DNA from: Planctomycetaceae bacterium
GTDB lineage: Bacteria > Planctomycetota > Planctomycetia > Planctomycetales > Planctomycetaceae
DNA length: 64,000 nucleotides
Assembly (NCBI GenBank): GCA_002726205.1
Contig: PBSL01000041.1
Coordinates: 1 to 64,000, forward strand
Direction of reading: 5' to 3'
This document shows, piece after piece, positions 30,582 through 39,017 of the stretch. The notes below the pieces were generated by a model. That model was given only the letters and a program-made list of their open reading frames with translations. It had not been told where the DNA came from and made no database searches. The position numbers and the translations under genes are program-made. Position 1 is the first letter of the stretch. Every line of letters starts with the position of its first letter.

Positions 30582-31322
30582 ATGAGAAACTTGATCGCCG
30601 TTTTCGCCGTTGCCGTCGTTTGCGTGAGTGGTTTCCTGACGGCCGCTGACAAGAAACCCGGCAAAGCCGCTGCCGGTTTGAAGCGTGCGTTCATCAACGG
30701 CGTCGGGCCCGGTTGGAAAACGCTTTCACTGGACGACTTCCAGAACGTCAACTGCGCCAAAGAGACCTGGACCCAGAAGGGGGGCACGATCTTCTGCACC
30801 GGTCGACCGGTGGGCGTGGCCAAGTCGAAGACGACGTACAAGAACTTCGAACTGGTCGTCGAGTGGCGGCACATGAAGTCGGCGGGCAACTCGGGCGTGT
30901 TTCTCTGGGCGGTCGAGAAGTCTTTTGCCGGACTCAAACCCGGCCAGCTTCCCAAGGGTGGTATCGAGGTCCAGGTTCTCGACCTGGGCTACGAGACCCG
31001 CTTCGAAAAGAAAAACGGCAAGAAGCCCAACTGGTTCACGAGCCACGGGGACGTCTTTCCCGTCGGGACCAGTGACATGAAGCCCTTTCCACCGGCAGCA
31101 CCCAACGGCAAGCGGAGTTTTCCTTCGAAACGGCTCGTCAAAGGTGTTGGCGTGTGGAACCACTACTACGTGCGGGCAATCAACGGCGAGGTCCGCCTGT
31201 GGGTCAATGGCGAGGAGGTCTCCGGGGGACACGACTGCCGTCCGGCCGACGGGTTCCTGGCGCTGGAGAGCGAGGGGTCCCCGGTCGAGTTCCGCAACCT
31301 GCGAATTCGCCGGTTGCCGTAA
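30582..31322 (+). CDS. DUF1080 (3-keto-disaccharide hydrolase family) exported protein
   Basis: A 246-residue protein with a signal peptide (residues 1-22, ending LTAAD). The body has the DUF1080 jelly-roll signature: FELVVEWRHMKSAGNSGVFLW, GGIEVQVLDLGYE, and a C-terminal FLALESEGSPVEFRNLRIR. Some members of this family act on 3-keto-disaccharides or bind carbohydrates, so a periplasmic hydrolase or binding role is likely; the precise substrate is not known. The ATG at 30582 is preceded by GGAGAG. It lies 138 bases after EF-G and ends 17 bases from the convergent fusion gene. Confidence 0.88.
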   Translation: MRNLIAVFAVAVVCVSGFLTAADKKPGKAAAGLKRAFINGVGPGWKTLSLDDFQNVNCAKETWTQKGGTIFCTGRPVGVAKSKTTYKNFELVVEWRHMKSAGNSGVFLWAVEKSFAGLKPGQLPKGGIEVQVLDLGYETRFEKKNGKKPNWFTSHGDVFPVGTSDMKPFPPAAPNGKRSFPSKRLVKGVGVWNHYYVRAINGEVRLWVNGEEVSGGHDCRPADGFLALESEGSPVEFRNLRIRRLP

Positions 31323-31339
31323 CGGCCCGACGGTTCACT

Positions 31340-33892
31340 CTAGAGGTTCAGGTGGCGTGTCGACCGCAACCAGGCCTCGATCACCCGTGGTCCGACCCGG
31401 TGGCCAGGCCAGTCGGGCTTGTTGTCGGTTCGCCACCTGACGTAGCCGGCGGTTGTCGGCGGGTCCGCCAGTTTCAGTTGCACGTGCAGTGGGAAACGGG
31501 TGCGGAAGGGCCTGGCCGCACCGGAGCGTTTTGTCGCGAGGCGGGCTCCGGCGGTGATTCGCGGACGGGTGAGTCCGGGTGAGTCGAGTTCGATTTTTCC
31601 GTCCGATCGGCGCCGCTTGACCGAGACGGTGACCACGTCCTTGCCGAGCCAGTCGTGGGCTTCGCGACAGAGTCCGTCACAGCCGGTGGCCATCAGGATC
31701 GGGACGCCGTGGTCGTGTCCGGCGACGATCGCGTAGGCGGCCAGTTCACCGGCCTCTCGGCCATTGAAGCGGTAGACGCGTCGCCGGGCACTGCTCCAGG
31801 TGTGTGGCAGGATCGAATCGACCGCTCCCTCCCGTGCGTGAAACCCGACCAGCAGCACGCCGGCAAAGGTCGCATCCAGTCCGTGAAGCAGCGGCCCGCC
31901 GGAAGCAATCAGGCGGGCCCGTGGATCAAGTCGGTCACGGATCACGTTGCGGTCACGAAACCCGTCGTCCTTGACCACGACCTCGGTCGCTCCCGCCGCG
32001 AAGCAACCCCGGACGGCGGCGTTGACGTCATCGGTGAGCAGTTCCCGGAAGCCTCGCAGTCGCGGACTGTCTGGCTTCAGGTGGCGGGCCCAGTACTCGT
32101 TGACCATGGTGGGCCCCTCACTGTCGACGGCGATATAGATCTTCAGGCTGTCCGGACGGGCTGCGGCGCGTTTCCGGGGAGTGGTCGACTTGACGGTGAT
32201 CTCGAGTTCTTCCATGAAGGGGTCGTGATCCCGCTGGCGGGCATTGGCCAGGGTCAGGCCCAGCAGGTTGTCCCCGCGAAACGGCGGGCAGGCGGCCAGG
32301 TCGATTTCGAATCGACGACCGGGAAGTCCACCACGAAGTTTTCCCACCGGGAAGGAACGGACCCGGTCGGCGGCGACACGGCGGCCGTTGATATCGATCC
32401 GGAGCGAATCCGCATCGACGGCGTGGTAGACCCAGAACCGCAACCGTCCCGCCAGGGTCTCGCCTCCCCGTCCATCGGCCATCCGGAACGGGTACACCAG
32501 CCGCTTGCCGACCCGTTTCTTCGAGAACACCAGTGTCGGGTTGTTCTTCTGTCCCAGCGGACTGGAACCCTCGTCGTACCACGGATAGTTCCTCACCGGA
32601 GGTTTCCGGGACGAGATCCCCTTGCCCATCGGCAGGAATCGGTAGGTCCGGGGTCCGGCCCAGACACGGTCGGGGCTGCCGACGGCATGGGTCCAGGCCT
32701 CGATCCGCTTTCTCTGCTCCGGAGACGCGGTCACCTCGCGGCCAAAATGAATCCCGACGTTCCAGAACGAGATGCTGTCGGCCCCGAAGGTGTAGAAGTT
32801 GGCCGCCGCTCCGCGGGCCTCGGCGGTGTTGAGCAGCATGCTGACGTAGCCGGGCGACTGCTTCTTGGACTGGGCGGTTCCCCGGTCCCGCGGGATCGGG
32901 GGCCCGGCCGAGATCGCGCCGATCATGTTGCCCATGGTCACGATCGTGTCGACGCCTGCTGGCCGGGTGAACCTGGCGAATTCATCGATGGGCAATTGTG
33001 GGTCGGTATTGTTCCAGGTCGAGACAACGACGAAATCGATCCAGCCGTTCTTGACCCAGGTCTGGATGTCGACGCCGGCCAGCCAGCAGGTGTGCAATGA
33101 TTCCGGCACCCGGACGCCCAGGGTCAACCGCTTGCCGTTCTTCCGCTTGCGCCCGGATGCATCCATCATGCGACGGATCCGCTCGACGTAGCGGGTCATG
33201 ATCGGGGCTTTCTCGCGACCCTTGTCGCGGGGAAAGTGCTTGGCCCAGCGGACGAAGTTCAACTCGAGTCCGTCAACCGGATAGTCGGTGACAATCTCTT
33301 TCATGATCTTCATCCGGTGATTGCGGACGGCGGCGATCGAGTAGTCCAGGGCGGTTTCATTGGTTCGGCCGTCGGGTTGCTTGATGACGTACTCGGGGTG
33401 ATCGATCGCAAACTGGGGGCAGAGTTCGTCGAAGGTGTTGAGTCGGTGGTGGTGTGTGTCGCTCATCCGGATCGCGGCCAGGACTTCCTTGCCCCTGGAT
33501 TGCATGTGCTCGGTGACCAGCCGCAGTGCATCGGTGCCCTGTTGCTTGAGGGAGTGCATGGCCCTGACGTACTTGTGGTCGGTCGTCTTCAGCCGCGCTC
33601 CGTATTCCTCGCCGGCTTTCGTGTCGTAAAAGCAGATGTCGGGCGTGCAGGCCAGGAAGACGAATGTCGAGAACGGCACGGCGGCCGATTCTCGGTCGAG
33701 CCACGCCTTGATGTAGGGAGCCGGGTCTTTGGCGGGCGCCTCGGCCAGCACCTGGGCATCGTCGTTGAAGACCGTTCGCGGTTGTTTTCGTGGCGGAGCG
33801 GCTGCCGTCGATGCAGGCGCCACGGCGGCGATGGCCAGGCTGATGCCAAGAACGACTTGTCCTGGCAGGCGAAAGTACCGATCAGAGATCAT
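31340..33892 (-). CDS. Fusion: glycoside hydrolase-like barrel plus M55 D-aminopeptidase-like domain
   Basis: An 850-residue exported protein (signal peptide to about residue 32). Residues 40-420 look like a glycosidase-type TIM barrel (DGLELNFVRWAKHF, LGVRVPES, WIDFVVVSTWNN). A beta-sandwich follows (about 450-575). Residues about 584-830 match DppA-type M55 peptidases: D590/E592 in IAVDSEGPTM, H685 in GFHARE, a histidine in ILPHTWSS, and a Glu in AGELAAYAIVAGHDHGVPIL. The usual DppA metal histidine (NDSHS) is replaced (KDDGF). Start ATG 33892 follows the pectate-lyase-like gene by 40 bases. Confidence 0.8.
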   Translation of the reverse strand: MISDRYFRLPGQVVLGISLAIAAVAPASTAAAPPRKQPRTVFNDDAQVLAEAPAKDPAPYIKAWLDRESAAVPFSTFVFLACTPDICFYDTKAGEEYGARLKTTDHKYVRAMHSLKQQGTDALRLVTEHMQSRGKEVLAAIRMSDTHHHRLNTFDELCPQFAIDHPEYVIKQPDGRTNETALDYSIAAVRNHRMKIMKEIVTDYPVDGLELNFVRWAKHFPRDKGREKAPIMTRYVERIRRMMDASGRKRKNGKRLTLGVRVPESLHTCWLAGVDIQTWVKNGWIDFVVVSTWNNTDPQLPIDEFARFTRPAGVDTIVTMGNMIGAISAGPPIPRDRGTAQSKKQSPGYVSMLLNTAEARGAAANFYTFGADSISFWNVGIHFGREVTASPEQRKRIEAWTHAVGSPDRVWAGPRTYRFLPMGKGISSRKPPVRNYPWYDEGSSPLGQKNNPTLVFSKKRVGKRLVYPFRMADGRGGETLAGRLRFWVYHAVDADSLRIDINGRRVAADRVRSFPVGKLRGGLPGRRFEIDLAACPPFRGDNLLGLTLANARQRDHDPFMEELEITVKSTTPRKRAAARPDSLKIYIAVDSEGPTMVNEYWARHLKPDSPRLRGFRELLTDDVNAAVRGCFAAGATEVVVKDDGFRDRNVIRDRLDPRARLIASGGPLLHGLDATFAGVLLVGFHAREGAVDSILPHTWSSARRRVYRFNGREAGELAAYAIVAGHDHGVPILMATGCDGLCREAHDWLGKDVVTVSVKRRRSDGKIELDSPGLTRPRITAGARLATKRSGAARPFRTRFPLHVQLKLADPPTTAGYVRWRTDNKPDWPGHRVGPRVIEAWLRSTRHLNL

Positions 33893-33932
33893 GTTGCTAC
33901 TCGTTTCCGGAGATGCCCGTCCGGCGGACGGC

Positions 33933-35084
33933 CTACCTGTTTCCAGCCGCCGGTGGTCCCAGGCGGTCCCGGGGGTCGACGACTTCGTTGCGGCGGCCGG
34001 TATGACCGGTCCGACGACGGACTTCGCGAATGATTCGTTGTTCATCGGCATCGCGGACCCGCGGCCCGACTTTCTGCAGAACCAGTTCGTAGGCCTGCCC
34101 GGCCGATTGGGAAACAACCGGCGGCGCGGGAAACGGCCTGGCGGCCTGGAGCGACCTGTCCGCCGGGAACTGCCGGCCGGCCTGGACGGCCGTCAGCGGA
34201 TTTTCCTTGCCGGTCCTCGTGAACGGGGTGACGTTGCCGGCGACGAAGATCCGGGGTCCGGCCGTCTTGTCGCTGAGCCAGATCACTCCACCGCCTCCCG
34301 ATTCCGCACCGGCAATCACCGTGCAGCCGACCACGTTGGCTTTCGCTCCGTGGGTGAGCTTGGTGGCATTGCTGCCCCCTTTCCAGTTGTAGATCACGTT
34401 GTTGACCAGGTCGAAGGTTCCACCGGAGAGCAGCGGGTTGCGGTCGCCGTTGTGGGCGAACAGGCAGTGGTGCACGGTGAAACGGGTGTTGTTGCGACCA
34501 CAGAGCCAGCCCATGCTGTGTTGCCCCTTGGCGTGGTCGCCGTGGACCTGTCCCTCGGCGATCAATGTCCACTGGCAGGTCAGATCCCTGACGCGGCCCC
34601 AGGTATCGAGATTTTCGTCGGTGGCCCACATCAGCGAACAGTGATCGATCAGTATCCGGGCGTTGTTGCCGTTGAAGAGCAACCCGTCACCGTTGGCTCC
34701 GCCGGTCGTGGCCCGGACCCTGAGGTGCCTGAGGATGATGTCGCTGCTGTCGCCCAGAAACCAGATACCGTGGTTGGTCACGGTGACTCCACTGCCGGGT
34801 GCCGTCGAACCGTCGACGGTCACACGTCCATGACGGACCTGGATCGGTTTCTTGAGCTTGATCGGTCCGGCGATCGAGAAGCCGATGATCCGCGGTCCTG
34901 ACACCGCCAGTGCCGCTCGTAGTGAACCGGGACCCGAGTCTGCCAGCGTCGTGACCTGGATCGATCGCCCGCCCTGTCCTCCCCGAGAACCGGCACCAAA
35001 ACCCTCGGGCTTCTCAGCAGCCGGTAAGAAAGACACAAGATGGCAGAGCAGTCCGATCGCCATGCAGACGGAGATTCGCGTCAT
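33933..35084 (-). CDS. Pectate lyase-like right-handed beta-helix protein
   Basis: A 383-residue exported protein (signal peptide MTRISVCMAIGLLCHLVSFLPA). The body is a right-handed parallel beta-helix of the pectate-lyase type: VTTLADSGPGSLRAAL, VDGSTAPGSGVTVTN, ILRHLRVRATTGGANGDGLLF, ILIDHCSLMWATDENLDTWG, and VHHCLFAHNGDRNPLLSGG. This family breaks pectate or related polyuronates by elimination; the catalytic Arg and Ca-binding Asp residues are plausible but not checked. It is between the DUF1592 cytochrome gene (25 bases away) and the GH/M55 fusion. Confidence 0.85.
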   Translation of the reverse strand: MTRISVCMAIGLLCHLVSFLPAAEKPEGFGAGSRGGQGGRSIQVTTLADSGPGSLRAALAVSGPRIIGFSIAGPIKLKKPIQVRHGRVTVDGSTAPGSGVTVTNHGIWFLGDSSDIILRHLRVRATTGGANGDGLLFNGNNARILIDHCSLMWATDENLDTWGRVRDLTCQWTLIAEGQVHGDHAKGQHSMGWLCGRNNTRFTVHHCLFAHNGDRNPLLSGGTFDLVNNVIYNWKGGSNATKLTHGAKANVVGCTVIAGAESGGGGVIWLSDKTAGPRIFVAGNVTPFTRTGKENPLTAVQAGRQFPADRSLQAARPFPAPPVVSQSAGQAYELVLQKVGPRVRDADEQRIIREVRRRTGHTGRRNEVVDPRDRLGPPAAGNR

Positions 35085-35108
35085 GACAGATCCTTCCTCG
35101 GTGGATGC

Positions 35109-37574
35109 TTACTTGTCGTCGCGCTGCGAATCCGGTGTTGTTGGACGCGTTCGACCCGCCGTCCCGGCACGGCGTGGATTTTCGCCGGTTGCCGCTGGCG
35201 CGATGAACCGGTCGCTGGCGACGACAAGCCGGATCAGCTCCTGGAACTTCCCATCCCGCTGTCGCGCCAGGCCGATCAACTTGTCGATCCCAGGTCGGTC
35301 GGCGGCGGCGACGGGTGCTCCGGTGGCGTAGACCAGCAGTTTTTCGACCAGGCAACCGAGAAACCGGTCCCGGTCCTTGAGCAACAGTTTCTTCAGGTCG
35401 AGGATGCCGTCGAGTGGTTGGCCGTTTTCGAGTGTCCCGGACGTATCGATCGGTCGTCGGTTGTCATAGCGCGGCCGCCACTGTCCGGTGGGATCAAAGT
35501 GTTCGAGTGCGAATCCCAGCGGGTCGATTTTCTGGTGGCAGCCCAAACAGCCCGCGTTGGTCCGGTGTTTCGCCAGTTGTTCGCGAATCGTGGTGGCACC
35601 ACGGGTATCGGGTTCCAGGTCGGGAACGCCCTGTGGAGGCGGTGCCGCGGATTCGCCCATCAGGTTGTTGAGGATCCAGACACCGCGGACGACCGGCGAG
35701 GTCACGGTGCCATTCGACGTCAGTGTCAGCACACTGGCGTGTCCCAGCACGCCACCCCGATTTTCCGCCGGATCGAGCAGGACCCGCCGGAACTCGGACC
35801 CCTCGACATTCTTGATCCCGTAGTGCTGGGCCAGTCTCTGGTTGAGGAAGGTGAAGTCGGCGTCGAGGAAATGGGCAACGTCGAGGTCGTGCTTGAGGAT
35901 GTGCGAGAAGAACCGGCGTGTTTCCTCCCGCATCGCCGTCTCGAGATTTCCTCGATAGTAATTCCGGAACCGCTTGGGGTCGGGAGGCATGCTGCCGAGT
36001 TGATCCAGCCCGAGCCACTGTCCGGTGAAGTTGTTGACGAACGCCTCGCAGCGAGGGTCTCCCAGCAGCCGTGTCATCTGTGCGGCGCGGACCGTCCCCC
36101 GGTGCAGTTGGCCTTTCGCGGCGAGTTCGAGCAACTCCGCATCGGGCATGCTGCTCCAGAGAAAATACGACAGCCGGTTGGCGATGGCGAATTCATCGAG
36201 CGGTCCCCCGCGGGTTCTCAGGTAGAGAAAACCCGGTGAACACAGCACGGCCTGCAACGACGACTTGATTGCCTGTTCGAACGTGTCGCCCCGGTCCCTG
36301 AGACGGTCATAGAGTGCCAGGAAGGGTTGGACCTCGGTCGAGGTCACCGGCCGACGGAATGCCCGGGTGGTGAAATTCTCCAGGGTCTGTTCGACGTAGT
36401 GGTGATCCTCGGAAGCTACCCGGCGGCCGAAGATTTTTTCGTGTCCCGGCAGGGGCCAGCGATCGTAGAGTGGTCCTTCGACTTCCATCCAGAACACGCG
36501 GAGTTGCGGGCCATCGTAGTTGGCCATGATCGGGGCCCGGTTCTGCCGGGCCTCCCGGCCAAACCGCTTCTTGACCAGGTTCTTGAAAGAACCACGGTGC
36601 CCGTTGGGGAAAGAGACGATCGGCACCTGGCCGGCTTCAAAGCGAGCCCGGACGGTAAACGTCTGTGGCTGGTTGTCGGGCACGTCGAAGGTCCCGATCG
36701 TTCGTCGAGAACCTGCCTCGGCCGTCTTGCCCGGCGGTCCCACGCGAATCAGCACCCGCACTGGTCCATCGATCGCGCCGACGCCCTTGAAGTCGGAGTG
36801 CAGGGCCGTTGCGTGGACCCGGATCAGGTATTCTCCCTGGGCCAGCCGCGGGGCGTCTTTCGATCCGGGTCGAAACTGTTGAAACCCGTCACCGGTGGCG
36901 GTGACGATCTTGACGTATTCATCGGTGCGGTAGACCGGTCGCGTTGCCTCGCGCGGAAGAATCCGATAGACGCGGACTTTCGGTTGAGGACCGAACTTTA
37001 CCGCGCGGTCGATCGCGTCTGCCGAGGCCCGCAGGGCCTCGCGGAGCAGGGCCGGCGAGAAGACCAGTGCCGCGCCGACAGTGTCGAACCCCTCGGCCGT
37101 GTCGTCGGCCGGGAAACCCGCGGCCGGATCATAGGAGGTGTCGATCAGTAGCAGGTCACGGAGCGTGTTGTTGTACTCGCGTCGGTTCAGCCGTCTCACG
37201 GCATCGTTCCGCTCGGCTTTTAACCCGTCGAAGGCCTCCAGCCGCCCGGTGATCCAGCGAGTCATCTCGCGGAGGGCTGCCGGGTCGGGCCGGGGCCGTT
37301 TGCGGGGAGGCATCTTTCCGGTGGTGAGCTGGTCAAGAATCGCCCGCCACGTCCGGGCGGTCGCCGCTTGCGAGAAGTCTGGCCCCAGCGTGTCGAAACG
37401 ATGTTTCCCGGATTGCTTCTTCGCGCCGTGACAGGCCAGGCAGTGTTGTGACAGGAAACGGCTGACCTTCTTGGGCGGAACCGCTTCGGCGGCCGACGCG
37501 TTGCTTGCCAGGAGCGTGCACAACAGCGCCACTGCGAGGAAAACGTGCGAAGCGATCTGTCGTCGCTGTCTCAT
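35109..37574 (-). CDS. Planctomycete cytochrome-like DUF1587/1592/1588/1595/1585 protein
   Basis: An 821-residue exported protein. Signal peptide to about residue 29; a CXXCH (CLACHGAKKQSG, 45-49) in the N-terminal cytochrome-like domain; DUF1587 (RLNRREYNNTLRDLL, about 140); DUF1595 and DUF1592 (FAIANRLSYFLWSSMPD, DFTFLNQRLAQHYGI); DUF1588 with a second CXXCH (CLGCHQKIDPLGFALEHFD), and DUF1585 at the C-terminus. This architecture pairs with DUF1552 proteins, and the DUF1552 gene is immediately upstream (11 bases). ATG 37574 is chosen since it yields a proper signal peptide; longer frames do not. Confidence 0.92.
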   Translation of the reverse strand: MRQRRQIASHVFLAVALLCTLLASNASAAEAVPPKKVSRFLSQHCLACHGAKKQSGKHRFDTLGPDFSQAATARTWRAILDQLTTGKMPPRKRPRPDPAALREMTRWITGRLEAFDGLKAERNDAVRRLNRREYNNTLRDLLLIDTSYDPAAGFPADDTAEGFDTVGAALVFSPALLREALRASADAIDRAVKFGPQPKVRVYRILPREATRPVYRTDEYVKIVTATGDGFQQFRPGSKDAPRLAQGEYLIRVHATALHSDFKGVGAIDGPVRVLIRVGPPGKTAEAGSRRTIGTFDVPDNQPQTFTVRARFEAGQVPIVSFPNGHRGSFKNLVKKRFGREARQNRAPIMANYDGPQLRVFWMEVEGPLYDRWPLPGHEKIFGRRVASEDHHYVEQTLENFTTRAFRRPVTSTEVQPFLALYDRLRDRGDTFEQAIKSSLQAVLCSPGFLYLRTRGGPLDEFAIANRLSYFLWSSMPDAELLELAAKGQLHRGTVRAAQMTRLLGDPRCEAFVNNFTGQWLGLDQLGSMPPDPKRFRNYYRGNLETAMREETRRFFSHILKHDLDVAHFLDADFTFLNQRLAQHYGIKNVEGSEFRRVLLDPAENRGGVLGHASVLTLTSNGTVTSPVVRGVWILNNLMGESAAPPPQGVPDLEPDTRGATTIREQLAKHRTNAGCLGCHQKIDPLGFALEHFDPTGQWRPRYDNRRPIDTSGTLENGQPLDGILDLKKLLLKDRDRFLGCLVEKLLVYATGAPVAAADRPGIDKLIGLARQRDGKFQELIRLVVASDRFIAPAATGENPRRAGTAGRTRPTTPDSQRDDK

Positions 37575-37585
37575 GGGACCGGCTC

Positions 37586-38854
37586 TCACGCGAAACCCGT
37601 CAGCGTTCCCGTCGCGGTGCTGAAGGAATCGGTTTCGATTCCCAGTTGCTGCAGCATGCTGACGTAGAGGTTGCACAGCGGGATCTTGCCGGGTGGGAAC
37701 TTCAGCGAACGGCCGTGCTGGAAACCACCGCCGGCGACCAGGACCGGCAGGTTGCGGTTGGAGTGACTGCTGGCATTTCCCATGCCGCTGCCGAAGTAGA
37801 CGATCGTGTTATCCAGCAGCGTGCCGTCACCCTCGGAAACCGCCGCCAACTGGTCCAGGAACCGTGCCAGCGCCCGCGTGTATTCGATCTCGATCAACTT
37901 CAACTGCTTGATCTTTGCGGGATCCTGGCCGTGGTGACTCAGCGAGTGATATCCGTCCCCGACGCCGTCGATCTGGAAGCGGCCGTTTCCGCCGGGAATG
38001 TGCAGCGAGGCGATGCGGGTCGAGTCTGTCTGCAGGGCAAGGGTCATCAAGTCAAACATCAGCTTCATGATGGCCAGTCGTTTGTCCTGGCCATTGTTGG
38101 ATTTGTTTGTCCCGGGAAATTCCTGCTGCGGCTTGGGCTGGTTGAGCCAGTGCCCGGCCCGTTTCAGACGCCGTTCGGTTTCGTTGATCGCGTTGAGATA
38201 CTCGCGGAAGCGATGGCGGTCGTTGTGTCCGAGTGTCCGGTCGATCTGCCGTGCACTGGCCAGGACCGCGTCGAGGATACTGCCGCGGGTGTCCAGTTCA
38301 CGGCGTTGCCGGGACTTTTCGTCGGTCGAGGTCTGTCGGAACAGGTGGTCAAAGAGGACCTGGGGATTGCCGATCCCTCGCAACTTCACACCGTAACGGT
38401 TCCAGGACCAGCTGCTGCCACCGCCGACGTCAAGCGACAGCGACGCGAACCGGGTTTCGGAACCGATCCGGTCGGCGGCGTACTGGTCGAGCGAATACAT
38501 GCCGCCGCGCTGAAAGCTGAAACGCACGCCGGTCAGGAAGGCCTGCACACCCTTGTGGCCGCCCCCCACACCGTGGTCGAGTCCCTCGACGACCGACCAG
38601 TGACGTCGGCTGTTCTTCAACGGGGTCAGCAACTCGGTCAACGCGAAGTCGTTCCCGGTTTTCGCGGGGAAAAATGCCGGCGCGTGGACACCGTAGGACG
38701 AGCCGATGCAGACCAGCCGACGTGGCGACTGTCGGGGTGATGGTTCCGCAGCGGTTGTCCGGGGACAGGTCGCCTCCAACAGCGGCAGCGCCAGCGTGAC
38801 GCCGGTGCCGCGAAGAAACGTGCGGCGGTCGAGTTTCCAGGTCGGTGACGGCAT
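37586..38854 (-). CDS. DUF1552 Tat-exported protein
   Basis: A 422-residue DUF1552 protein. Tat-like leader: LDRRTFLRGTGVTLALPLLEA. DUF1552 signatures include RLVCIGSSYGVHAPAFFP, SVVEGLDHGVGGGHKG, SLDQYAADRIGSETRF, and DNTIVYFGSGMGNASSHSNRNLPVLVAGGGF. It is the first gene of a minus-strand operon with the DUF1592 cytochrome, pectate lyase-like, and GH/M55 genes. The family has no proven function but resembles DUF1501. Confidence 0.93.
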   Translation of the reverse strand: MPSPTWKLDRRTFLRGTGVTLALPLLEATCPRTTAAEPSPRQSPRRLVCIGSSYGVHAPAFFPAKTGNDFALTELLTPLKNSRRHWSVVEGLDHGVGGGHKGVQAFLTGVRFSFQRGGMYSLDQYAADRIGSETRFASLSLDVGGGSSWSWNRYGVKLRGIGNPQVLFDHLFRQTSTDEKSRQRRELDTRGSILDAVLASARQIDRTLGHNDRHRFREYLNAINETERRLKRAGHWLNQPKPQQEFPGTNKSNNGQDKRLAIMKLMFDLMTLALQTDSTRIASLHIPGGNGRFQIDGVGDGYHSLSHHGQDPAKIKQLKLIEIEYTRALARFLDQLAAVSEGDGTLLDNTIVYFGSGMGNASSHSNRNLPVLVAGGGFQHGRSLKFPPGKIPLCNLYVSMLQQLGIETDSFSTATGTLTGFA

Positions 38855-39017
38855 GATGTTCTCGTGAGCTGTCTATCTTCTCATCATACCCTGCCGGACA
38901 GACGGCATGGAACCCGCGGCACGTCGGGTGTTGACATGCCCACGGTGAACGGGTGCGATGAGTCTTCGATGACAGGTTCCGGGTTTCCGGTGAACGAAGC
39001 ACAGGGAGAGATGTCAG

